A stretch of 64,000 bases of DNA from Streptomyces sp. ATexAB-D23 (GCF_000373645.1 NZ_KB892016.1:278-64277), one strand, 5' to 3'; counted from the stretch's first letter, positions 28,095 through 37,114 are shown. The notes: generated by a model from the letters alone, not told the origin. Numbers and translations: made by a program.

Positions 28095-29126
28095 TCAGGC
28101 CACCGGCGTGCCGGGCGCGGTGACCGCCGGGCGGCGGCTCGCGATGACCTTCTTCGCCAGCGAGCGCGGGCTCGTCAGGAAGCCGTACCCCCACGACATG
28201 TGCATGGTCGCCAGCGCCACCGGGATCCGGGCTCGGGCCTTCAGAGACAGGCCCTTGCCCGCCGGCAGGGACCCAGCGACGATCGCCGCGGCGTAGCCCC
28301 CCGGGACGATCAGGGCCCACGGGGTGACCGCCGCGCCCACCACGAGGCCGGCCGCGATGGCGACGACGGCGGTCGGGGGCGCGAGGTAGCGCAGATTGAT
28401 GGAGCCGGAGTGGTAGCGGGCGACGACGTGGCGCCAGCGGCCGTAGTCCTTGTACTGCTTGGCGAGCGCCCGTACGGAGGGGCGGGGACGGTACTGGACG
28501 CGCAGCTCGGGCGAGAACCAGATCAGGCCGCCGGCCTCGCGGATGCGGAAGTTCAGCTCCCAGTCCTGGGCTCGGATGAACTCGACGTTGTACCCGTCGG
28601 CCTTCTCCAGCGCCTCCCGGCGGAAGACGCCCAGGTAGACCGTCTCTGCGGGGCCCGCATCGCCTCCGGTGTGGAAGGCCGCGTTGCCGACGCCGATCTT
28701 CGATGTCATGGCCGCGGCGACGGCGTCCTCCCAGGCGTTCTCGCCCTCGGCGTGCATGATGCCGCCGACGTTCTGCGCGCCCGTCTCCTCCAGGAGCCGG
28801 ACGGCGGTCGCGATGTAGTTCGGTGAGAGCATGCCGTGGCCGTCGACGCGGACGACTATGGGGTGGCCGGATGCCTGGATCGCGGCGTTCAGGGCGGCGG
28901 GGGTGCGGCCGGTGGGGTTGGGCACGGTGTGGACCCGGGGGTCCTCCGCGACCAGCTCGGCGGCGATCTCGTCCGTACGGTCCGTGGACGGGCCGAGCGC
29001 GATCACCACCTCCATCTCCCCCGCGTACTCCTGCTCCAGGATGTGGCGGACGGAGTTGCGCAGATGGCGCTCCTCGTTGAGCACCGGCATGATCACGGAG
29101 ACGGCGGGAGGCTGCGCGGCAGACAT
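28095..29126 (-). CDS. glycosyltransferase family 2
   Basis: 343-residue membrane-associated GT-A enzyme. It starts with AVSVIMPVLNEERHLRNSV; the DxD-like metal site is IVVRVDGHGMLSPNYI, and RAQDWELNFRIREAGG is the conserved ED motif region. Two or three hydrophobic segments near the C-terminus (AVVAIAAGLVVGAAVTPWAL) anchor it. Given five LCP neighbours, it probably adds a sugar to a cell-wall glycopolymer. ATG 29126 with GAGGA close upstream. Confidence 0.92.
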   Translation of the reverse strand: MSAAQPPAVSVIMPVLNEERHLRNSVRHILEQEYAGEMEVVIALGPSTDRTDEIAAELVAEDPRVHTVPNPTGRTPAALNAAIQASGHPIVVRVDGHGMLSPNYIATAVRLLEETGAQNVGGIMHAEGENAWEDAVAAAMTSKIGVGNAAFHTGGDAGPAETVYLGVFRREALEKADGYNVEFIRAQDWELNFRIREAGGLIWFSPELRVQYRPRPSVRALAKQYKDYGRWRHVVARYHSGSINLRYLAPPTAVVAIAAGLVVGAAVTPWALIVPGGYAAAIVAGSLPAGKGLSLKARARIPVALATMHMSWGYGFLTSPRSLAKKVIASRRPAVTAPGTPVA

Positions 29127-29306
29127 GTGGTCCTCGGGGGGTCCTCGGGGGCGCCGGGGGTTCGCACCCCACCGGGCGGCGGTATTCGGCCGCCACGTTA
29201 CCGCGAATGGGGGACAGCGGTGCGCGCCGCCGAGGGGCCTCCCGGGATGCAGATCATATGGGCCTACCGTGCGAACGGTCCCCCTCGCACCGCGGAGGTG
29301 TCCCCC

Positions 29307-30776
29307 GTGCCCACGCCTCATCGCTCCCCCCGTCCGCCCAGGCCCCGCACCGCTCCTGCCTCGCGGCGGAGGCGGCCCAGAAGGCCGGACGAGCGGCCGC
29401 GCTGGGGCATGCGGATGGCGACCGGGCTCTCCGTCCTCGTGCTCGGGGCCGGCGGGATCGGGCACGCGGTCGTGACGAACCTGGAGAGCGGGATCGACCG
29501 CATCGACCCGTTCAAGGACATGAAGAACCGGCCCGCGGGCGGACACGGCATGAATCTGCTGCTGGTCGGCACCGATGGGCGCGACAAGATCACCAAGGAG
29601 GAGAAACAGAAGTACCGGCTGGGCGGCGAGCCCTGCCACTGCACGGACACGATCATGCTGGTGCACCTGTCGGCGGACAAGGAGCGCGCCAGCGTCGTCA
29701 GCCTGCCGCGCGACAGTTACGCGGAGATCCCCGCGCACCGGGACCGCACGACCGGCGAGGAGCACGCGGCGCACCCGGTGAAGCTGAACGCGGCGTACGC
29801 GGAGGGTGGGCCGAGCCTCACCGTACGCACCATCGAGCACATGACGGGCGTCAAGATCGATCACTACCTGGAGGTCGATTTCACCAGCTTCATGACGACG
29901 GTCGACACCCTCGGCGGTGTGAAGATCTGCACGGCCAAGCCGCTGAAGGACTCCTACACCGGTCTGGACCTCGCGGTCGGCACCCACACGCTGGACGGCG
30001 GCCAGGCACTCCAGTACGTACGTTCCCGGCACATCGACGGGGCCGCCGACCTGGGCCGGATGCAGCGCCAGCAGAAGTTCATGGCCGCGCTGATCACGCG
30101 GGCGACGAGCAGCGGGGTCCTGCTGAATCCGGTGAAGTTCCGCGAGGTCGCCTCGACGATGCTGAAGTCGGTCCGGGCCGACCGGGGCTTCGACACGGAG
30201 CAGATGCTCTCCATCGGCCAGGCGATGCGCGGCTTCTCCCCCTCGTCGTCGGAATTCGCCTCGGTGCCGATGAGCGATGTCGCCTACCAGGTCAAGGGCA
30301 TCGGCTCCACGGTCAAATGGGACCCGGCCAAGTCGAAGCAGCTGTTCACCGCCCTGCGCGAGGACAAACCCCTGGCGACCGCCAGGCCGGCCGCGCAGGC
30401 CGCCGCGAAGAAGGTCGACGTGCCGCCGCGGCAGATCCGGGTCCAGGTCTACAACGGGACCGAGAAGGACGGCCTGGGCTCCACGGTCGACGCGGCGCTG
30501 CACGCCACGGGCTTCGACACCACCCGCGCCCCGCTCACCTCACCGCAGCACGACCTCAAGCACACCCTGGTCACGTACGACCCCCGCTGGGACCGTTCCG
30601 CGAAGACCCTGGCAGCGGCCTTGCCGGGCGCGGAGCTGCGGGCGGTGCAGGGCCAGGGGGCGACGCTGAACGTGACCGCGGGCGAGGACTACCACAAGGT
30701 GACCCCGGTCCACGCGGAGGAGCCGGAGACGGGGAAGTTCGACGCGGTGAAGGGCGACGAGGTGACGTGCCCGTGA
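29307..30776 (+). CDS. LCP family protein with LytR_C domain, copy 4
   Basis: 489 residues. A short Arg/Pro-rich N-terminus is followed by a TM at about 36-55, then GMNLLLVGTDGRDKITKEE, RASVVSLPRDSYAEIPAH, VRSRHIDGAADLGRMQRQQ and a LytR_C domain beginning QIRVQVYNGTEKDGLGSTVD. GTG 29307 is eight bases after GGAGG; another GTG at 29298 overlaps that site and is less likely. It is divergent from the GT2 gene. Confidence 0.92.
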   Translation: MPTPHRSPRPPRPRTAPASRRRRPRRPDERPRWGMRMATGLSVLVLGAGGIGHAVVTNLESGIDRIDPFKDMKNRPAGGHGMNLLLVGTDGRDKITKEEKQKYRLGGEPCHCTDTIMLVHLSADKERASVVSLPRDSYAEIPAHRDRTTGEEHAAHPVKLNAAYAEGGPSLTVRTIEHMTGVKIDHYLEVDFTSFMTTVDTLGGVKICTAKPLKDSYTGLDLAVGTHTLDGGQALQYVRSRHIDGAADLGRMQRQQKFMAALITRATSSGVLLNPVKFREVASTMLKSVRADRGFDTEQMLSIGQAMRGFSPSSSEFASVPMSDVAYQVKGIGSTVKWDPAKSKQLFTALREDKPLATARPAAQAAAKKVDVPPRQIRVQVYNGTEKDGLGSTVDAALHATGFDTTRAPLTSPQHDLKHTLVTYDPRWDRSAKTLAAALPGAELRAVQGQGATLNVTAGEDYHKVTPVHAEEPETGKFDAVKGDEVTCP

Positions 30777-30890
30777 GGCTGCCGGGGTGAAACACCGCAG
30801 CCCCGGGCCCCGCGCCGGGCCGGAGTGAGCCCCGCAGCCCCGCAGCCCCGCAGCCCCGCGCCCCGGGCCCCGCGGCCGGCCCCGCGCCGC

Positions 30891-31439
30891 TCAGTCCTCG
30901 ATGCCGTCGGCCAGCCGCTTCTCCCGCAGCTCACGAATCGCGCGGCGCCGCGCAAGCCGGTGCGTGCGGCGGATCTGGGCCTCCTGGTAGCGCCGCTTGT
31001 CGCGCTCCGTCTCGGGGACGACCTGCGGTACGGGGCGGGGCCGCCCGTCCGCGTCCACCGCCGCGAACACCAGGTACGCGCTGCCGACCTGCGTCGCGGG
31101 CGTCGACTCGTTCCAGCGCTCGGCCATGACCCGGACACCGACCTCCATGGAGGAGCGGCCGGTCCAGTTGACCTGGGCCCGCACATGCACGAGGTCGCCG
31201 ACGCGGACCGGCTCCAGGAAGACCATCTCGTCCATCGAGGCCGTGACAGCGGGCCCGCCGGAGTGCCGGCCGGCCACGGCGCCCGCCGCGTCGTCGACCA
31301 GTTTCATGATCACACCGCCGTGCACGGTACCCAGGAGATTGGTGTCGCTGCCGGTCATGATGTGGCTGAGGGTGGTCCGGGAGGCCGCGGTGGGCTTGGC
31401 CGGAATGTCGCCCTCCGGGCGCGTGGCCTGATCTGTCAT
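30891..31439 (-). CDS. acyl-CoA thioesterase (hotdog fold)
   Basis: 182-residue cytosolic thioesterase of the YciA/BFIT type. The hotdog core includes SHIMTGSDTNLLGTVHGGVIMKLVDDAAG with the catalytic Asp/His region, VTASMDEMVFLEPVRVGDLV and a C-terminal Arg-rich helix. It probably hydrolyses medium or long acyl-CoAs. ATG 31439 is preceded by AAGGTGG. Between it and LCP copy 4 (30777-30890) is a GC-rich spacer with four GCAGCCCC units. Confidence 0.9.
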   Translation of the reverse strand: MTDQATRPEGDIPAKPTAASRTTLSHIMTGSDTNLLGTVHGGVIMKLVDDAAGAVAGRHSGGPAVTASMDEMVFLEPVRVGDLVHVRAQVNWTGRSSMEVGVRVMAERWNESTPATQVGSAYLVFAAVDADGRPRPVPQVVPETERDKRRYQEAQIRRTHRLARRRAIRELREKRLADGIED

Positions 31440-31558
31440 ACCGTCCACCTTATGTGGGGGCTTGGAGAGCGTCGCAATGCATCAGCTTCGCAACAGCCCT
31501 GGCCCGATTTTCCTCACACCCTGTAAGAGGGATGGCCCCGGCCTGCACACTGGTCCGT

Positions 31559-32854
31559 ATGAACGATTGGCCCGACGGCTGGACCGACGACAACCGCAGC
31601 GGTAACCGCTACGGGCAGGGCAGCGGGAGCGAGCGCCCCGAGAGCGCCCGCTCCATGCCGCATGTCCAGCGCCGCCCGGCCCCGCCTCGGCAGCGCCCCG
31701 CGCCGCCGCGACAGCGCCCGGTGCCGCAGCAGCCGGCCGGCTACGACGAAGGCCGGCCGCAGTACGACAGCGGCTACAACACGGGCCAGGTCTACGGCGG
31801 CGAAAACGGCGGCCGTGGCGCGGGTCACGGCCAGGGCCCCGGCGACGGCGGCCGCGTCCGGGGCCGCCCCGGCGCGGCGCCGAACTGGGGCCGCCGGATC
31901 AGGATCGGCGCGCTGGTCCTGGTCGTCGCGGTGCTCTGCGTCTCCGTGGGCACGTACTTCTGGGCCGACTCCAAGCTGAACCGCGACGTCGACCTGTCCA
32001 AGGTCATCGAGCGGCCGAAGGCGGGCGACGGGACGAACTACCTGATCGTCGGCTCCGACAGCCGCGAGGGCATGACGTCCGAGGACAAGAAGCGGCTCCA
32101 CACGGGTTCGGCCGAGGGCAAGCGGACCGACTCGATGATGATCCTGCACGACGGCGGCAACGGCCCGACGCTGGTCTCGCTGCCCCGTGACTCCAACGTC
32201 GAGATCCCCTCCTTCGTCGGCTCCGAGTCCGGCAAGAAGTACCCGGCCACCGGCCGTACGACGAAGCTGAACGCCGCGTACGCCACGGACGGGCCCGAAC
32301 TCCTCGTGCGTACCGTCGAGTTCAACACCGGTCTGCACATCGACCACTACGTCGAGATCGGCTTCGGCGGCTTCGCCAAGATCGTGGACTCGATCGGCGG
32401 GGTGGAGCTGGACATCCCGAAGGCGTTCAAGGACAAGTACTCCGGCGCCGACTTCCAGGCCGGCAAGCAGACCCTGGACGGCCAGCAGGCCCTGGCCTTC
32501 GTCCGCACGCGCCACGCCTTCACCTCCGACCTGGACCGTACGAAGAACCAGCAGAAGTTCCTCGCGGCGCTGGCGAGCCAGACGGCGACGGTCTCGACGA
32601 TCATCAACCCGTTCAAGCTGTACCCGACACTGGGCGCGGGACTGGACACGCTGATCGTGGACAAGGACATGTCGCTGTGGTCCCTGGGCCAGATGTTCTT
32701 CGCCCTGAAGGACGTCACGGGCGGCGACGGCACCTCGCTGAACATGCCGATCTCCGGTTCCACGGGCGGCAACCTGGTCTGGGACAAGGCCAAGGTCAAG
32801 CAGCTGGTGGAGCAGCTCAACAACGACGAGAAGGTCACGGTCACGGAGAACTGA
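31559..32854 (+). CDS. LCP family protein, copy 5
   Basis: 431 residues. The N-terminal 110 residues are Pro/Arg/Gln/Tyr-rich with a direct repeat PAPPRQRPAPPRQRP. TM is about 114-134. The LCP domain has TNYLIVGSDSREGMTSEDK, PTLVSLPRDSNVEIPSF and VRTRHAFTSDLDRTKNQQKFL. There is no LytR_C domain. ATG 31559 lacks a Shine-Dalgarno, but CACACT ends seven bases upstream (leaderless geometry). The phosphatase-like gene follows after ten bases, probably in the same operon. Confidence 0.92.
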   Translation: MNDWPDGWTDDNRSGNRYGQGSGSERPESARSMPHVQRRPAPPRQRPAPPRQRPVPQQPAGYDEGRPQYDSGYNTGQVYGGENGGRGAGHGQGPGDGGRVRGRPGAAPNWGRRIRIGALVLVVAVLCVSVGTYFWADSKLNRDVDLSKVIERPKAGDGTNYLIVGSDSREGMTSEDKKRLHTGSAEGKRTDSMMILHDGGNGPTLVSLPRDSNVEIPSFVGSESGKKYPATGRTTKLNAAYATDGPELLVRTVEFNTGLHIDHYVEIGFGGFAKIVDSIGGVELDIPKAFKDKYSGADFQAGKQTLDGQQALAFVRTRHAFTSDLDRTKNQQKFLAALASQTATVSTIINPFKLYPTLGAGLDTLIVDKDMSLWSLGQMFFALKDVTGGDGTSLNMPISGSTGGNLVWDKAKVKQLVEQLNNDEKVTVTEN

Positions 32855-32864
32855 GGGGCCCGCC

Positions 32865-33404
32865 ATGCCGGTGCGGATCGTGTACGAGTCGCATGCGACG
32901 ACCACCGACAACGAGGCGGGCATCGCCACGGGATGGCTTCCGGGCCGGCTCTCCCCGACCGGCCGCCGCCAGGCCGCCGAACTGGGCGGCCGGCGGCGCG
33001 GCACCGGGCTCGACGCCGTCTACACCTCGGATCTGGCCCGCGCCGTCGAAACGGCCCGGATCGCGTTCACCGGCGCGGAGGCCCCGGTGCTCCGCCAGGA
33101 CCCACGCCTGCGGGAATGCGACTACGGGGAACTGAACGGCAGCCCGACAGCCGTCCTGCACCCGCTGCGCACGCGGCACATCGACCGCCCCTGGCCCGGC
33201 GGCCAGAGCTACCGCGACGTGGTCGACGCGACGGCCGCGTTCCTGCGCGACCTGGCCGCCGAGTGGGACGGCGGCCAGGTCCTCCTGATCGCGCACTCGG
33301 CGAACCGCTGGTCCCTGGACTGCCTGCTCGCGGGTACCCGCCTGGAGAGCCTGGTCGCGCACCCGCCGCCGTGGCAGCCGGGCGTCTCCTACACCCTGCC
33401 CTGA
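32865..33404 (+). CDS. histidine phosphatase family protein with altered RHG motif
   Basis: 179-residue phosphoglycerate-mutase-fold protein. The N-terminal catalytic motif, normally RHG, reads VYESHATTTDNEAG, so the histidine is kept but the preceding arginine is serine. Other core residues are present: YTSDLARAVETARIAF, RLRECDYGELNG and LLIAHSANRW with the second His. Activity is plausible but the phosphate pocket is altered. It overlaps the convergent methyltransferase gene by 16 bases. Confidence 0.85.
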   Translation: MPVRIVYESHATTTDNEAGIATGWLPGRLSPTGRRQAAELGGRRRGTGLDAVYTSDLARAVETARIAFTGAEAPVLRQDPRLRECDYGELNGSPTAVLHPLRTRHIDRPWPGGQSYRDVVDATAAFLRDLAAEWDGGQVLLIAHSANRWSLDCLLAGTRLESLVAHPPPWQPGVSYTLP

Positions 33405-34195
33405 CCCAGCACCGCCACGTGCGGCAGCGACAACAGCCCGTCGTCCGCGAGGAATTCGCCGCACAGCGCGTCGTACTCGCGCTTGGCGGCGGCCACGCCT
33501 TCCGGCCCGGCGCTGGTGACCATGCCGCCGACCGCCCCGATCCCGGCGGCGGGACCCGCCCACCAGTCCTCCGGATCGGCCCGGTGGTCCCAGGCGTGCG
33601 TGGTGCCTTGTACGTCCCCGAGCCCGGCGGCCGTGAGCAGCGCGGCCACCCCGTCCGGGGTGCGCGCGAAGTTCCGCTCCTCGTCCACCGTGGCCAGCCA
33701 GTCGGGCCGGGTCAGCCCGGCCGCCTGGGCGGCCCGGCCCACCAGCGCCTGGCCCGGCGCGCCGGGCAGCTGCCAGATGGTGAGGGCGATCCTGCCGCCC
33801 GGCCGGATGACCCGGCGCATCTCGACGAGGGCGTCCAGGGGCCGGCCGACGTGGTTGAGCACGAAGTTGGCCACGACCGCGTCGAACTCCCCATCGGCGT
33901 ACGGCAGCTGGGGCAGCGTCCCGGTCCGTACCTCGGCCCCGGGCGCGGCCCGCCGGGTCGCCGCGACCATGCCGGGCTCGGCGTCCACGGCCCGGACGAA
34001 CGCTCCGCGCGCCAAGGCGGCGGCGGTCACGTTGCCGGTGCCGCACCCCACGTCGAGCAGGCGCGTCCCTGCCCCCACCTCGGCGGCGTCCAGCAGGGCG
34101 GGCACGGTGCGGACGCAGAGCCGGGCGGCGGTGCGGGCGTAGGCGTCGGCCTGCCCGTCCCATATCCGCCGTTCCATCACGTCGAACGCGGTCAT
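33389..34195 (-). CDS. class I SAM-dependent methyltransferase
   Basis: 268 residues with a Rossmann methyltransferase core: motif I LLDVGCGTGNVTAAAL, acidic strand VRAVDAEPGM, motif II region FDAVVANFVLNHVGRPL and post-motif VIRPGGRIALTIW. The substrate is unknown. It is the last gene of a five-gene minus-strand operon in which every junction overlaps (here ATGA with the upstream gene). Confidence 0.9.
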   Translation of the reverse strand: MTAFDVMERRIWDGQADAYARTAARLCVRTVPALLDAAEVGAGTRLLDVGCGTGNVTAAALARGAFVRAVDAEPGMVAATRRAAPGAEVRTGTLPQLPYADGEFDAVVANFVLNHVGRPLDALVEMRRVIRPGGRIALTIWQLPGAPGQALVGRAAQAAGLTRPDWLATVDEERNFARTPDGVAALLTAAGLGDVQGTTHAWDHRADPEDWWAGPAAGIGAVGGMVTSAGPEGVAAAKREYDALCGEFLADDGLLSLPHVAVLGQGRV

Positions 34196-34683
34196 GTCTC
34201 GTCTCCTTCGGTACGGGTACGGGTGGTGGGGGTCTGCGGTTCCGCTTCGTTCAAGTCCTCGTGCAGGGCGCCGAGTACACGCCCGGTGGGCTCACCGTGC
34301 TCGGACAGCTCCCCGAGGAACCACCCGGGCAGCCGCCCCTCCACTTCATCCGGCACCTCGCCCCGCTCCGGGTCGTCCATCCCCTGGAGCAGCGCGAACG
34401 CGGTCTCCCTGGCCACCTCGCGGGCGATCTCCCCCAGCTCATCGGCCGTCACCCCGAGCCGGACGGCCCGCTCGACGGCCCCGCCGGCCACGCCCTCCCT
34501 GCGGTAGGCGGCCACCCAGTCGGGCGCGGTGGTGCTCCAGGCGTCGATGTCCTGCCAGACCATGCGCAGGAGCCGGTACCGGGCGAGCTGCGGCAGGTCC
34601 TGCTCGGCCTCGGCCCACCCCTCGGCGTCCTCGGCCCCGAGCGCCTCGAAGAGCCGCGTCAGCCTCTCGATGTCCTCAGCCAC
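34192..34683 (-). CDS. hypothetical helical protein
   Basis: 163 residues, unrecognised. It is rich in Glu, Ala, Arg and Leu with predicted helices throughout (IERLTRLFEALGAEDAEGW, LGEIAREVARETAFALL) and an acidic/Thr-rich tail. No motif seen. GTG 34683 overlaps the upstream gene by eight bases and the methyltransferase start by four, so it is translated as part of the operon. Confidence 0.8.
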   Translation of the reverse strand: MAEDIERLTRLFEALGAEDAEGWAEAEQDLPQLARYRLLRMVWQDIDAWSTTAPDWVAAYRREGVAGGAVERAVRLGVTADELGEIAREVARETAFALLQGMDDPERGEVPDEVEGRLPGWFLGELSEHGEPTGRVLGALHEDLNEAEPQTPTTRTRTEGDET

Positions 34684-35134
34684 TGCGGAAGCTACGGGAG
34701 AGCCAGGGGCTGAGCATGGTGCGCGGCACGAGCTCCTTGTACGTCTCGTCCCCCGGCAACGGCACGACGAGCCACTGCCCCGGCGGGAGGAACCGGCTCC
34801 TCACGTACGCGGTCCCGCCGTACACGGACCGCAGGAACGCGGGCACGGAGTCGCGGGGCACGTCGTCGAACACCACCCCGTCGACGGTGATCCGCGCGTC
34901 GTCCTCCGGAAAGACCTGCACGGTGACGGCGGGCGCCCCGCCCAGCTCGACGAACGCCTCGTGCGGCAGCGACCCGTCGGCGTCGGTCACGGCGAAGGCC
35001 CCCGCCGACGTACGCCGGGAGGTCTGGTCCGTCCCGATGTCGTCGGTGACGGTGACCTCCAGGTTGTACGCCTTCGCGACCTCCCGCACGGCGATGACGG
35101 CGGCCTCGGTGGAGGGCAGGTGAGGGTGCGTCAT
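34676..35134 (-). CDS. hypothetical protein
   Basis: 152 residues, unrecognised, mixed alpha/beta (AAVIAVREVAKAYNLEVTV, ITVDGVVFDDVPRDSVPAFL, GQWLVVPLPGDE). ATG 35134 overlaps the DUF397 stop by four bases. A frame upstream is open but has no similarity. Cytosolic; the role is presumably linked to the XRE/DUF397 pair it follows. Confidence 0.8.
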   Translation of the reverse strand: MTHPHLPSTEAAVIAVREVAKAYNLEVTVTDDIGTDQTSRRTSAGAFAVTDADGSLPHEAFVELGGAPAVTVQVFPEDDARITVDGVVFDDVPRDSVPAFLRSVYGGTAYVRSRFLPPGQWLVVPLPGDETYKELVPRTMLSPWLSRSFRSG

Positions 35135-35343
35135 GCGTTCCGGGACGCGTGGGCGACGAAGGCCGCCCAGGCACGCGGGGCGTGCGCGAGGTGGGGGCGG
35201 CGGACGTCCTTGGAGTCCCGGACGAGGACGGCGCGGGGGGCGGCGGCGACCTCGACGCACTCGCTGCCGTTGCTACTGTCGCTGTAGCTGCTCTTGACCC
35301 ACTCCAGTGTGGAGGCATCCCCGGCGGACAGCTTGCGAATCAT
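35131..35343 (-). CDS. DUF397 domain protein
   Basis: 70-residue single-domain DUF397 protein (EWVKSSYSDSSNGSECVEVA, VLVRDSKDVRRPHLAHAPRAWAAFV). In streptomycetes DUF397 proteins pair with DUF5753/XRE regulators and often form toxin-antitoxin-like or developmental switch units. Here the ATG overlaps the XRE stop by four bases, so the pair is co-translated. Confidence 0.93.
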   Translation of the reverse strand: MIRKLSAGDASTLEWVKSSYSDSSNGSECVEVAAAPRAVLVRDSKDVRRPHLAHAPRAWAAFVAHASRNA

Positions 35344-36221
35344 GTCTCTCCCAGCACTTGCTCGATGAATGCCTTCGACTCCCCAGGAGTGAGAGCCTGG
35401 GCCCGGATCATTCCACACCGCGACTCAAGGATTCTGAGCAGCTTCGGATCGGAGACGGGCCGACCGCCGAAGGCACCTTCGGAGCGTCCAACTGCCGTAC
35501 CGTCTTTGAACTTCAGCACCTGGATCTCACCGTCGATTCCCGCGTGCTCCTCGCGATCCATGGGCATCACCTGGATCGTGACGTTCCGCGACTCAGCGAT
35601 CTCCAAAACGTGTTCGAGTTGGCGGCGCAGAACCATTTTGCCTCCGAGCGGGCGCCGAAGCGCCACCTCTTCCTGCACGAAACCGAACGTCGGACTGGGT
35701 GACCGCTCGAAGACGGTCTGCCGAGCCATACGCGCGGCTACGCCTCGCTCCACTTCTTCCTGGGTGTACGCGGGCTGCCGCATGGCAAACAACGCACGCG
35801 CGTACTCCTCCGTCTGCAACAAACCGTGGAAGCTGCCGTTGCCGTAGGCCAGCAACTCAACGGCCTGGGCCTCCAACTTGGCCAGCTCCCGCACCTTCTT
35901 CGGATACCGCACCACCGCCAAGTCCTGCTTCATCACGGCGATCTTGCCGTTCGCGCCCATGACGTCGTCCGACCTGTCCAGGTACTCCGGCCGGGGGATG
36001 CGCCTGCCGCCCTCGACCTTGTAGACGAGGTCCTCCCCGTACCCGATCAGCGCCCCGAACTCCGCCGCCCGCATCCCCGACGCCTCGCGCCACGCCTTGA
36101 GCTGGCGGCCCACGGCGGCGACGACTGCCGCGCCCGACTCGTCCTCGGGATCGACGTCCCAACCATGCTCGTCCGACTCACCGTTCGCGCTCCGGTCCTT
36201 GCCGACCGCGTCCACACTCAT
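35340..36221 (-). CDS. helix-turn-helix regulator with DUF5753 domain
   Basis: 293 residues. Residues about 35-95 form an XRE HTH (VGRQLKAWREASGMRAAEFG, EDLVYKVEGGRRIP). The remainder is DUF5753 (FHGLLQTEEYARALFAMR, RMARQTVFE, IQVMPMDREEHAG). It is the first gene of the five-gene overlapping operon. ATG 36221 with GGAAGTGGGG upstream. It is divergent from the ATP-binding protein gene, which is the usual partner arrangement. Confidence 0.92.
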   Translation of the reverse strand: MSVDAVGKDRSANGESDEHGWDVDPEDESGAAVVAAVGRQLKAWREASGMRAAEFGALIGYGEDLVYKVEGGRRIPRPEYLDRSDDVMGANGKIAVMKQDLAVVRYPKKVRELAKLEAQAVELLAYGNGSFHGLLQTEEYARALFAMRQPAYTQEEVERGVAARMARQTVFERSPSPTFGFVQEEVALRRPLGGKMVLRRQLEHVLEIAESRNVTIQVMPMDREEHAGIDGEIQVLKFKDGTAVGRSEGAFGGRPVSDPKLLRILESRCGMIRAQALTPGESKAFIEQVLGET

Positions 36222-36383
36222 CCGTGCCCCACTTCCGACGTGCGTGCCGTGCTTCCTCAACCGTCCCCGTCCCCACACGTCACTCCGGACAGCCGGGACA
36301 ACGCCGGACAAGCGCCGGACAGTCACCGTACGCAAGGGCTCGGTCACTGCGCACGGTACGCAGAGGCGGCCACGCTGAGTGAT

Positions 36384-36812
36384 GTGAACCAACAAATCGT
36401 CGGCCCTCAACGGCCCATCACCGAGCGCGCGTTCACCGTGCGGCTCTCCCCCACCCGCCGGGGCGCCCGGCTCGCCCGACTGCTCACGGTGGCGCATCTG
36501 GACCTCTGGGGCCTGCCTTCGGCGGCGGCGGCGCACATCGTCGCCGAGCTGGCCGCGAACGCGGCGGCGCACGGGAGAGTGCCGGGCCGGGACTTCCAAC
36601 TGGCCGTGACCGCAAGCGAAGGCACCACGCTGCGGATCGAGCTGACGGACACGAAGGGCGACAGCCTGCCCGTGGCGGCATCCGCGCCCGACGAACACTC
36701 CGAAAGCGGACGGGGTCTGCTGATCGTCGAGGCCATGGCCGACCGCTGGGGCGTGGCCCTGGGGCCGGTTCCGCGCAAGACGGTGTGGGCCGAACTCGAC
36801 CTCGTACCGTGA
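36384..36812 (+). CDS. ATP-binding protein (anti-sigma kinase-like HATPase)
   Basis: 142-residue GHKL-type ATPase domain like RsbW/SpoIIAB. N-box HIVAELAANAAAHGRVPG, G1 region RIELTDTKGDSLPV, G2 SGRGLLIVEAMADRWGV. Such stand-alone domains are abundant in Streptomyces next to XRE/DUF397 genes and may bind a sigma factor or regulator. The GTG at 36384 has CACGCT seven bases upstream, so it may be leaderless. Confidence 0.88.
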   Translation: MNQQIVGPQRPITERAFTVRLSPTRRGARLARLLTVAHLDLWGLPSAAAAHIVAELAANAAAHGRVPGRDFQLAVTASEGTTLRIELTDTKGDSLPVAASAPDEHSESGRGLLIVEAMADRWGVALGPVPRKTVWAELDLVP

Positions 36813-36823
36813 CGCGATCGGTC

Positions 36824-36883
36824 CACCGGGTCGCGGAAATCCACGACCTGGGTCCATGGGTCGTGGAAACCCGCGACCCGGTG
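36824..36883. repeat. 60-bp imperfect palindrome made of two inverted repeats
   Basis: The outer arms are CACCGGGTCGCGG and CCGCGACCCGGTG. Inside are two smaller dyads, GGTCGCGG-AAAT-CCACGACC and GGGTCGTGG-AAA-CCCGCGACCC. It lies 12 bases after the ATP-binding protein stop and 230 bases before the next gene. It could be a terminator or a double operator. In the rest of the 302-base gap 36813-37114 I see only an A-rich stretch. Confidence 0.8.
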
Positions 36884-37114
36884 CGCCACGACAACAAATG
36901 CTTTGAAAGAAACCGGGGAAAGAACCAACCCCACCCCACCCGACCCCCGTACGAACCTTCATCACTCGCGCGGGTGACAAATGGCAACTGGGCTGGATTT
37001 GAGGCAGGTTGTCGGGCATATGCTCGCGGCATCCACGTCAGACACAAGTCGGCCCCGACTGGGACAGTGAATCCCGGACGGGGCCTGACCACCGAGGAAG
37101 AAGAGACCTTCCCG

